A model generated the notes under the pieces. It worked only from the letters and a program-made list of their open reading frames with translations, was not told where the DNA came from and did no database searches. Below are positions 6,420-12,039 of a stretch of 12,039 nucleotides of DNA, one piece after another; the first letter of the stretch is position 1, and each line of letters starts with the position of its first letter. Origin of the DNA: Thiomonas sp. (GTDB lineage Bacteria > Pseudomonadota > Gammaproteobacteria > Burkholderiales > Burkholderiaceae_C). The position numbers and the translations under genes were made by a program. Where the stretch lies: NCBI GenBank assembly GCA_027451915.1, contig DAIDHU010000253.1, positions 1-12,039 on the forward strand. The letters are read 5' to 3'.

Positions 6420-7241
6420 TCAAAGTCCGGCCCGGCGCAGCACGCGCAGGGCCTGGAGCACGACCGGACGGTCCACCATGCGCCCATCGACGCTGACGGC
6501 CCCCGCCCCGGCCGCATCGGCGGCCACGACTCGGCGCGCCCAGTCCAAGGCCGCGGCATCCGGGGCGATGGCCGCGTGCACCGGCTCGATCTGGCCAGGA
6601 TGTATGCACAATTTGGCGCCGAAGCCTCTGCGCCGGAACCACGACCAGTCCGACAACAGGCGGGCCTCGTCCTGGAGTTGCGGAGTCACGCCGGCCACCG
6701 GCGGCGCCAGCCCGGCCAGGCGCGATGCGAGCACGAGCTGCGCCGCGGCCTGCTCCAGGGGCCACGGATCCTCGTCGATGTCCAGGTCCAGGTCGACGGC
6801 GAAGTCCAGGGTGCCGAAGACCAGCCTGAGCACCCCCGGGGCGGCGGCTATGTCGCGGCAGGCCTCGAGTCCCCGCGCGCTTTCCACCAGGGGCAGCACG
6901 CGGGCCTCGGGTACGGCGCGAAGCACCAGCTCGACCTGCTCGGCATGCTCCACCTTGGGGAGCATGACCTGGCGCAGGCCCGATGCGCGAACCAGTTCCA
7001 GATCCTCGGCGACAAACCGGGTCGCGGCGTCGTTGACCCGAAGCGCGATGCGCTCCAGCGCGTCGGGGGGCTGCCGTCCGGCCCAGGCCAGGACCAGTTC
7101 CCTGGCCTCGGCCTTGCGCGGCGCCTCCACCGCGTCCTCGAGGTCGATCACCACCATGTCGGCCGCGCTGCGCGCCGCCTTGTCGAAGCGCTCGGGCCGG
7201 TGGCCGGGAACGAACAGATAACTGCGCGCCTGCCCGCTCAT
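6420..7241 (-). CDS. CitE/HpcH-HpaI family acyl-CoA lyase (candidate citramalyl-CoA lyase)
   Basis: The protein is a 273-residue TIM-barrel, Mg-dependent C-C lyase of the CitE/malyl-CoA/citramalyl-CoA lyase family, with the usual short length for stand-alone CitE-like proteins. The N-terminus SYLFVPGHRPERFDKA (7-22) is diagnostic. VVIDLEDAVEAPRKAEAR (30-47), Arg68 in LRVND, metal ligands Glu120 (LVESARG) and Asp146 (FGTLDFAVDL), and the GAKLCIHPGQI block (208-218) are all intact. The 26-residue Glu-to-Asp spacing is that of characterised CitE proteins. No citrate lyase alpha or gamma subunits are nearby, which argues against true citrate lyase. With the adjacent CoA-transferase and hydratase, the best prediction is cleavage of citramalyl-CoA to acetyl-CoA and pyruvate; malyl-CoA or methylmalyl-CoA lyase are alternatives. 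Its ATG overlaps the CoA-transferase TGA (ATGA, 7241-7238), indicating translational coupling. Confidence 0.93.
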   Translation of the reverse strand: MSGQARSYLFVPGHRPERFDKAARSAADMVVIDLEDAVEAPRKAEARELVLAWAGRQPPDALERIALRVNDAATRFVAEDLELVRASGLRQVMLPKVEHAEQVELVLRAVPEARVLPLVESARGLEACRDIAAAPGVLRLVFGTLDFAVDLDLDIDEDPWPLEQAAAQLVLASRLAGLAPPVAGVTPQLQDEARLLSDWSWFRRRGFGAKLCIHPGQIEPVHAAIAPDAAALDWARRVVAADAAGAGAVSVDGRMVDRPVVLQALRVLRRAGL

Positions 7242-8422
7242 ACCGCCTTCTCCGCGCGCAGTGCCTCGATCGCATCGGCGTCCAGCCCGAGTTCGCGCAG
7301 GATGACCTCGGTATGCTCGCCGAGGGCCGGCACCGGATCCATGCGCGGATCCCCGTTGTCCCAGTTGCCCGGAGGCAGCAAGGCCGGCAGGGGCCCCACG
7401 GGCGAGCCGATCTGCCGCCAGCGCCCGCGCGCGCGAAGCTGGGGGTGTTCCCAGACTTCGTGCATGGTGTTCACGCGGGCATTGGCGATCTGCGCCTGCT
7501 GCAGGCGCTCCACGACCTGGGGAGCGCTCAGCTCGCTGAAGGCCTCGACGATGATCTGGCGCAGGGCCTCGCGGGCGGCCACGCGCCTGGCGTTGCCGCT
7601 GAAGCGAGGATCGGACGCCAGCGCCGGCTGCAGCAGGACCTTGTCGCAAAAGCTCAGCCACTCCCGCTCGTTTTGCAGGCCCAGCATCACACTGGCCCCG
7701 TCCGCGCCGGTCGGAAACGGTCCGTAGGGGTAGATGGTGGCATGCGCGGCCCCGGTACGCGGCGGCGGAGCCGCGCCGTCGAAAGCGTAGTACAGGGGAT
7801 AGGAGGTCCACTCGGTGAGCGCCTCCAGCATGGAAATGTCCACCCGCCGCCCCACCCCGCTGCGCCCGCGCTCCAGCAGGGCCGCCAGGATGCTGGAATA
7901 CGCATACATGCCCGCGGAGATGTCGGCGATCGACGGCCCGGCCTTGCAGGGCTCCTCGGGGGTGCCCGTCACCGACAGGAAGCCGGACTCGCTCTGGATC
8001 AGCAGGTCGTAGGCCTTGCGATCCCGGTAGGGGCCGTCGGCGCCGTAGCCGGAGATATCACACACGATGATCGAGGGCTTGTCCCTGGCCAGGGTGGCAT
8101 GGTCCAGCCCGAGTCGCTCGCTGGCGCCGGGGGCCAGGTTCTGCACGACCACGTCGGCCTTTTCCAGCACCAGGCGCTGCAGGATCCCGCGCGCCGCCGG
8201 ATGCTTGACGTCCAGGGTGAGGCTCTCCTTGCTGCGATTGGCCCAGACGAAATGCGAGGCCAGCCCGCGAACCCGGGTGTCGTAGCCCCGCGCGAAATCG
8301 CCCACGCCGGGGCGTTCGATCTTGATGACCCGGGCGCCGAGATCGGCGAGATGGCGCGTGCCCAGCGGCGCGGCGATCGCGTGCTCGAGCGTGACGACCG
8401 TGAGACCTTGTAGAGCTTGCAT
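7238..8422 (-). CDS. Class III (CaiB/BaiF-type) CoA-transferase (candidate itaconate CoA-transferase)
   Basis: The protein is a 394-residue family III CoA-transferase, which moves CoA from a donor such as succinyl-CoA to a carboxylic acid. Full length matches the family (about 400). Motifs are GTRHLADLGARVIKIERPG (21-39), ANRSKESLTLDVKHP (61-75), VVVQNLAPGASERLG (91-105), and the catalytic aspartate in RKAYDLLIQSESG (Asp139), followed by GxPxxxGPSIADISAG-like residues (about 153-170). This family includes formyl-CoA, carnitine, succinyl-CoA:mesaconate and itaconate CoA-transferases, and sequence alone does not give the acid. Next to a MaoC-type hydratase and a CitE-type lyase, activation of itaconate or mesaconate is the most economical reading. 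ATG 8422 lies 25 bases after the hydratase stop with only a poor Shine-Dalgarno, and the downstream lyase overlaps it by four bases. Confidence 0.94.
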   Translation of the reverse strand: MQALQGLTVVTLEHAIAAPLGTRHLADLGARVIKIERPGVGDFARGYDTRVRGLASHFVWANRSKESLTLDVKHPAARGILQRLVLEKADVVVQNLAPGASERLGLDHATLARDKPSIIVCDISGYGADGPYRDRKAYDLLIQSESGFLSVTGTPEEPCKAGPSIADISAGMYAYSSILAALLERGRSGVGRRVDISMLEALTEWTSYPLYYAFDGAAPPPRTGAAHATIYPYGPFPTGADGASVMLGLQNEREWLSFCDKVLLQPALASDPRFSGNARRVAAREALRQIIVEAFSELSAPQVVERLQQAQIANARVNTMHEVWEHPQLRARGRWRQIGSPVGPLPALLPPGNWDNGDPRMDPVPALGEHTEVILRELGLDADAIEALRAEKAV

Positions 8423-8447
8423 GAGAGATCGGCTTCGGGTGGCGGGC

Positions 8448-9293
8448 TCAGCGCAGGGTGGCCACGGCGTCCATGGTCAGCCAGCCCTCGTGGTCTTCCC
8501 CCCACAGCCGCACCGTGCGCGAATCGGCCTGCAGGGCGCCGCAGACGGCGAAGGGATGCAGGTCGAAGGTCGGGCGGCGCGCGCGAAAGCTGAACGCCGC
8601 CACCTCGGCATCGGGAAGCTGGCGATGCAGCAGGTCCAGCAACAGGGTGGCGATCAGCGGGCCGTGCACCACCAGGCCCGGATAACCCTCGACCTCGGTC
8701 ACGTACTTGCGGTCATAGTGAATGCGATGCCCGTTGAAGGTCAGCGCCGAGTAGCGGAACAGCAGCACGTCGTCGGGCACGATCACCCGCCGCCACGTGG
8801 CCGCCGGGGCCGCCGCCGGCGGCGGCTCGACATCGCCCGGCTGGCGTGCCTGCCGGTACACGATGTCGTGGAACTCGACAATGGCGGGCTCGGAGCCGCC
8901 GTTGCAGCGAATCTCGTGGCGCAGCTTCACGAAGGCCAGGGGGCCCGTGCGGCCCTGCTTGTGACTCAGGTCCACGATGGTGCTGGTGCGGCGCAGGGCG
9001 TCGCCCACGCGCACCGGTGCGCGGAACTCGAACTGGCTTCCCGCCCACATGCGCCGCGGCAGCTCGATGGGGGGCAGGAAGCCGCCGCGCCGGGCGTGGC
9101 CGTCGGGGCCGATGTCGCTTTGTCGCTCGGTGGGCAGGAAGTACAGCCAGTGCCACAGTGGCGCAAGCTCCATGCCGGGGACAATCCCCACGGGTTCCAG
9201 ATCCAGCGTGGCCCGCAGGCCGCGCACAGGCGCGGCGCTCGCCACGTCCTCGCGCGTCTCGCTGCGGCCGATCCACTCGCTCGCGTCGCTCAT
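8448..9293 (-). CDS. MaoC/FAS1-type double-hotdog acyl-CoA hydratase (candidate itaconyl- or mesaconyl-CoA hydratase)
   Basis: The protein is 281 residues and comprises two hotdog halves: an N-terminal FAS1-dehydratase-like region (about 30-150) and a C-terminal MaoC-like half (about 165-280). The block HWLYFLPTERQSDIGPDGH (48-66) followed by GFLPPIELPRRMWAG (71-85) is typical of the mesaconyl-C4-CoA / itaconyl-CoA hydratase group (HTD2-like). The active-site segment YSALTFNGHRIHYDRKY (181-197) holds an (N)xHxIHYD hydratase motif with His189 and His192, and GYPGLVVHGPL (203-213) follows. I predict reversible hydration of a branched C5-dicarboxylyl-CoA to citramalyl-CoA. The start is taken at ATG 9293, which forms ATGA with the stop of the MFS gene; a longer reading frame upstream exists but runs through the MFS gene. 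A Pro/Ala-rich linker lies at about 155-166. Confidence 0.91.
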   Translation of the reverse strand: MSDASEWIGRSETREDVASAAPVRGLRATLDLEPVGIVPGMELAPLWHWLYFLPTERQSDIGPDGHARRGGFLPPIELPRRMWAGSQFEFRAPVRVGDALRRTSTIVDLSHKQGRTGPLAFVKLRHEIRCNGGSEPAIVEFHDIVYRQARQPGDVEPPPAAAPAATWRRVIVPDDVLLFRYSALTFNGHRIHYDRKYVTEVEGYPGLVVHGPLIATLLLDLLHRQLPDAEVAAFSFRARRPTFDLHPFAVCGALQADSRTVRLWGEDHEGWLTMDAVATLR

Positions 9294-10666
9294 CGCGCGA
9301 CCCCCTCGCGGCCCGGGGCCGGCGCATGCAGCGCCTCCAGGGAGCGCCCCGTGGTGGAAGTCCCGAACAGGCCCACGATCGCGGACACCGCCAGCCAGCA
9401 GGCTGCGATGTACACGAACACGCTGCCGTATCCATAGGCCCCGAACAACAGGCTGACCACGAAGGGCCCCAGCACGTTGGCCAGCCGGCCCACGCCGTAG
9501 GTCAGGCCCATGCCGGTGGAGCGAACCTCGGTGGGGAACAGCTCGGGCGTGTAGGTGTACAGGCCGACCGCCATGGCCTGGATGCTGAGCATCACCAGCG
9601 CGCCGAACAACAGGATCGCCGCCGGCTGGAAGGACAGGCCGAAACCCAGGCCGAACGCGGCGATGAGCACGCCGTCGATGGTGATGAACCATCGACGCTC
9701 GAAGCGCTCCACCAGGTAGGAAGCGAGGATGGCGCCCAGGGGATTGCACACGGCGATCACGCTGGCGAAGGTCAGCGAATGCACGACCGAGAAGCCATGC
9801 TTGACCAGAAGGGTGGGAACCCAGGCCACGAAGCCGTAGAAGCCCAGGGTCTGGAACACCCACACCAGCAACAGGATGATGGTCCGCTTGCGTTCCGCCG
9901 GCTCGAACAGGCGCGACAGCGGAACCCGTCGCCCGTAATCGATGGGCTCACGCTGCACATGCCCCGCGGCGGCCGGGCCGATGGACGGGCGCGCGGCAGC
10001 CAGGGCTTCGAGCTCCTCCACGATCTGCAGCGCCTGCGCTTCGCGATGGCGACGCAGCAGCCAGCGCGGAGACTCCTTCATGCGCGCGACGAACACCAGG
10101 GCGATCAGGCCCAGGCTGCCCCAGACGAACACGGCACGCCAGCCCCAGGGGGCCATGGGCACGAAACTCCTGGCGAACCAGGCCGTGGCGGGAATGCCCA
10201 CCAGACCCACGGTCATGATGCGCCCCATGGTCTTGCCGCGAACGCTCGCGGGAAAGAATTCACTCACATAGGTGTTGGCCGTGACCGTCATGCCCGACAG
10301 GCCCACCCCGGTGAGAAAGCGAAAGGCCGCCAGCGACAGCACGTTCCAGGAAGCGGCATTGAGCAGCGAGAACAGCGCATAGCACGACACGGTCAGGATC
10401 AGCGCGCGCTTGCGCCCGATCGCATCGGCCAGCCAGCCGGCGGTGACCGCGCCGAGAAACATGCCACCGAAGCTCGCGGAGGTGATGAAGGCCACCGAGC
10501 TGACGGCGATATGCCAGGCCTTCATCACTCCCGGGGCGGCGAAGGCGAAGGTGTTGAGATCGGCAAACTCGAAAAAGTAGGCGAATGCCAGCGCAAAAAT
10601 CGCCGTCCTGTGGTGCGGTGTGATCGGAAGCCGATCCATCCGCTCGCTGATGCTGGAACTTGACAT
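9290..10666 (-). CDS. MFS transporter (sugar porter/AAHS-like), probable dicarboxylate or tricarboxylate uptake
   Basis: The protein is 458 residues, a 12-helix major facilitator. TM1 (about 22-46) carries two acidic residues, E33 and D36 (FFEFADLNTF), as in proton-coupled organic-acid carriers. Motif A GWLADAIGRKR (77-87) sits between TM2 and TM3. ESPRWLL (198-204) follows TM6, a cytoplasmic loop covers about 205-258, and PELFPTEVRSTGMG (374-387) lies in the second half, as in the sugar porter/AAHS/MHS superfamily. The substrate cannot be read from sequence; as first gene of a CoA-dependent acid degradation operon it most likely imports the acid that the operon degrades. ATG 10666 has an excellent GAGGAG four bases upstream and is the only strong Shine-Dalgarno in the operon. 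The last codon overlaps the hydratase start. A candidate promoter and dyad lie in the 212-base gap towards ftsH. Confidence 0.94.
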   Translation of the reverse strand: MSSSSISERMDRLPITPHHRTAIFALAFAYFFEFADLNTFAFAAPGVMKAWHIAVSSVAFITSASFGGMFLGAVTAGWLADAIGRKRALILTVSCYALFSLLNAASWNVLSLAAFRFLTGVGLSGMTVTANTYVSEFFPASVRGKTMGRIMTVGLVGIPATAWFARSFVPMAPWGWRAVFVWGSLGLIALVFVARMKESPRWLLRRHREAQALQIVEELEALAAARPSIGPAAAGHVQREPIDYGRRVPLSRLFEPAERKRTIILLLVWVFQTLGFYGFVAWVPTLLVKHGFSVVHSLTFASVIAVCNPLGAILASYLVERFERRWFITIDGVLIAAFGLGFGLSFQPAAILLFGALVMLSIQAMAVGLYTYTPELFPTEVRSTGMGLTYGVGRLANVLGPFVVSLLFGAYGYGSVFVYIAACWLAVSAIVGLFGTSTTGRSLEALHAPAPGREGVAR

Positions 10667-10670
10667 GGGT

Positions 10671-10676
10671 CTCCTC
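10671..10676 (-). promoter_or_regulatory. Ribosome binding site of the MFS gene
   Basis: On the minus strand GAGGAG precedes ATG 10666 by four bases (ACCC). It fixes the start of the first operon gene. Confidence 0.8.
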
Positions 10677-10753
10677 GTCGTTCTGGGTGGATTCGCCGTG
10701 ACTCGCGATGGGCGCGCGGCAGCTTCGGCCTGCCTGCAGGCGCCAGCGAAATC

Positions 10754-10782
10754 ATTATGGGCAGAGGCGACGCCGGGGAGAA
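10754..10782 (-). promoter_or_regulatory. Candidate sigma-70 promoter of the catabolic operon
   Basis: On the minus strand CATAAT (10759-10754) matches five of six bases of the -10 consensus. TTCTCC (10782-10777) lies 17 bases upstream and is a poor -35 (three of six), as expected for an activator-dependent promoter. Transcription would start near 10747, leaving a leader of about 80 bases before ATG 10666. It is a by-eye prediction. Confidence 0.45.
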
Positions 10783-10783
10783 T

Positions 10784-10808
10784 TGCATGCTTTGCATGGC
10801 TTCATGCA
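10784..10808. promoter_or_regulatory. Operator-like repeats: TGCATG x2 and CATGCA
   Basis: A perfect dyad TGCATG-GCTT-CATGCA (10793-10808) is accompanied by a further TGCATG copy at 10784-10789. Start-to-start spacing is 9 and 10 bases, so the three half-sites fall roughly on one face of the helix. The dyad centre lies about 53 bases upstream of the predicted transcription start, immediately upstream of the weak -35, which is a normal position for an activator of LysR type. The cognate protein is inferred, not shown. Confidence 0.45.
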
Positions 10809-10840
10809 CGCTACGGCGATTGCGCGCCGCGCCGGCGGCA

Positions 10841-10856
10841 CCGGGCCCGGGCCCGG
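10841..10856. repeat. 16-bp GC palindrome downstream of the ftsH-like gene
   Basis: CCGGGCCCGGGCCCGG is a perfect palindrome located 22 bases past the ftsH-like stop codon (minus strand). No T-run follows on the minus strand, so it is at best part of a rho-dependent or structured 3' end. Confidence 0.4.
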
Positions 10857-10878
10857 ATGCGGCGAGTCCTCGGGGCGC

Positions 10879-12039
10879 TCAGCCGGCCGTGGGAGCCGGA
10901 CCTGGAGCGGCCAGCGGCGGCGCATCCGCCGCCACCCCATCCCACGCGAAGATCTCTCGCAGCTCCGCCTCGCTGAGGGGCTCCTGGCGCAGCAGGCGCG
11001 AGGCGCCCAGGTCCAGGGTGGCACGGCGTTGCTGCAGGATGGAGCGCGCGCGTTCGAAGGCGCCTGCCATCAGGTCGCGCACCGCGCAGTCGATCTCGCG
11101 GGCGGTCTGCTCGCTGTAGTTGCGCTGCATGGGCACCGGCGTTCCCAGCAGGTTCTGCGGCGCGTCCTCCAGCGCGACCTGGCCCAGCGAGTCCACCATG
11201 GCGTAGCGCGTGGCCATGCTGCGCGCAATGTCACTGGCCTTGGCCAGGTCGTCGGCCGCCCCCGTCGACAAGGCGCCGAACACCAGGGACTCGGCCGCGC
11301 GCCCACCCATGAGCACGGCCATCTTGTTCTCCAGCTCGGCGCGGGTCATCAGGTAGCGATCCTCGGTCGGACGCTGGATGGTGTAGCCCAGCGAGCCGAT
11401 GCCGCGAGGAATGATGGACACCTTGTGCACCACCTCGCCGCCGGGCAGGCGCATGGCCACCAGCGCATGGCCCATTTCGTGATGCGCCACCACCTCGCGC
11501 TCATGGGGATTGAGCAGGCGGTTGCGCTTTTCCAGGCCGGCGACGATGCGCTCGACGGCCCGCGTGAAATGGCCCGCGTTCACCGCCGGGGCGTCGTCGC
11601 GCGTGGCCAGCAGCGCGGCCTCGTTGACCAGGTTGGCGAGGTCGGCGCCGGAGAAACCCGGCGTGAGCGAGGCCACCTGCTCCAGGTCCACCGTGGGATC
11701 CAGGCGCACCTTGCGCACGTGCACCCGCAGGATCTGCACCCTTCCGACCTTGTCGGGCCGATCCACCAGCACCTGGCGGTCGAATCGCCCGGCACGCAGC
11801 AGCGCCGGGTCGAGGATCTCCGGGCGGTTGGTGGCCGCCAGGATCACCAGGCCGGAACTGGGGTCGAAGCCGTCGAGCTCGACCAGCAGCTGGTTGAGGG
11901 TCTGCTCCTTCTCGTCGTGCCCTCCCCCCCCGAAAGGCGCGGCGGCGCGCGCGCGCCCCAGCGCGTCGAGTTCGTCGATGAAAATGATCGCGGGCGACTT
12001 GGCCCTGGCCTGTTCGAACAGGTCGCGCACGCGGGCCGC
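10879..12039 (-). CDS. ftsH: FtsH-type AAA+ zinc metalloprotease, C-terminal part (start outside window)
   Basis: FtsH is a membrane-anchored, ATP-driven hexameric protease that degrades misfolded membrane proteins and some regulators. The visible 386 residues begin inside the AAA+ domain; the N-terminal membrane anchor and Walker A lie beyond the window, and position 12030 is an internal GTG, not a start. Present are VRDLFEQA, Walker B IIFIDELDALG (18-28), the SRH region ATNRPEILDPALLRAGRFDR (69-88) with arginine fingers, the zinc motif HEMGH (187-191, inside AHHEMGHALVA) and the third ligand Asp in TGAADDLAKAS (Asp264). All key residues are intact. HEMGH and RAGRFDR differ from the commoner HEAGH and RPGRFDR. 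The tail is Ala/Pro-rich. The usual ftsH neighbours (rrmJ, folP, glmM) are not downstream, so I infer a second paralogue. It is separate from the catabolic operon. Confidence 0.94.
   Translation of the reverse strand, partial: AARVRDLFEQARAKSPAIIFIDELDALGRARAAAPFGGGGHDEKEQTLNQLLVELDGFDPSSGLVILAATNRPEILDPALLRAGRFDRQVLVDRPDKVGRVQILRVHVRKVRLDPTVDLEQVASLTPGFSGADLANLVNEAALLATRDDAPAVNAGHFTRAVERIVAGLEKRNRLLNPHEREVVAHHEMGHALVAMRLPGGEVVHKVSIIPRGIGSLGYTIQRPTEDRYLMTRAELENKMAVLMGGRAAESLVFGALSTGAADDLAKASDIARSMATRYAMVDSLGQVALEDAPQNLLGTPVPMQRNYSEQTAREIDCAVRDLMAGAFERARSILQQRRATLDLGASRLLRQEPLSEAELREIFAWDGVAADAPPLAAPGPAPTAG

Noticed and set aside
5140..7221. Long open frame (about 693 codons) on the plus strand
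   Set aside because: It is antisense to the lyase and CitE-like genes. No recognisable domain, and codon bias fits the minus-strand genes.
6420..7241. True citrate lyase beta subunit (citE)
   Set aside because: No citD, citF, citC or citG neighbours. Short stand-alone CitE-like proteins next to CoA-transferases act on malyl-, citramalyl- or similar CoA esters.
6391..7275. N-terminal extension of the PcaB-like lyase by about 295 residues
   Set aside because: The extension overlaps the complete CitE-like gene in another frame and is Arg/Gly/Ala-rich without motifs. The ATG at 6390 gives the normal family length and N-terminus.
9294..9863. N-terminal extension of the hydratase
   Set aside because: It overlaps the MFS coding sequence out of frame; the ATGA junction at 9293 is a better start.
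1..12039. tRNA/rRNA genes, CRISPR arrays, insertion sequences, toxin-antitoxin or phage defence genes
   Set aside because: None found on either strand by reading. All stretches are accounted for by conserved protein genes or short spacers.

Overview
The window is GC-rich, gene-dense bacterial chromosome. The order msrB - yciB - bolA - secreted parvulin (Par27-like), with selO just upstream, points to a betaproteobacterium of the order Burkholderiales. I do not name a genus. There are no RNA genes, insertion sequences, phage genes or CRISPR arrays, and no gene-free stretch exceeds 300 bases (the longest are about 212 and 170).

Left part, plus strand (1-3972), housekeeping and stress genes: selO (5' end outside the window), msrB, yciB, bolA and a periplasmic PpiC/parvulin isomerase, closed by a clear rho-independent terminator. 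SelO (protein AMPylation) and MsrB (methionine sulfoxide repair) are redox enzymes. YciB and BolA concern the envelope and cell shape or iron-sulfur/redox metabolism, and the parvulin is a periplasmic folding factor.

Middle (4076-10808): a plus-strand LysR regulator converges on a five-gene minus-strand operon, and the two stop codons overlap. In transcription order the operon encodes an MFS carrier, a double-hotdog MaoC/FAS1-type acyl-CoA hydratase, a class III (CaiB-type) CoA-transferase, a CitE/HpcH-type acyl-CoA lyase and a fumarase/aspartase-superfamily lyase that resembles PcaB. Two junctions are ATGA overlaps. CoA-transferase + hydratase + CitE-type lyase is the enzyme set of bacterial itaconate degradation (itaconate -> itaconyl-CoA -> citramalyl-CoA -> acetyl-CoA + pyruvate). 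The PcaB-like lyase, with no other pca gene nearby, is the unusual member. My inference is that it feeds this route, possibly as a trans-aconitate decarboxylase making itaconate. The substrate is not proven by sequence. A candidate promoter with an operator-like dyad lies upstream of the MFS gene.

Right edge (10879-12039, minus strand): the C-terminal half of an FtsH-type AAA+ zinc protease, probably a second FtsH paralogue because it lacks the usual ftsH neighbours.
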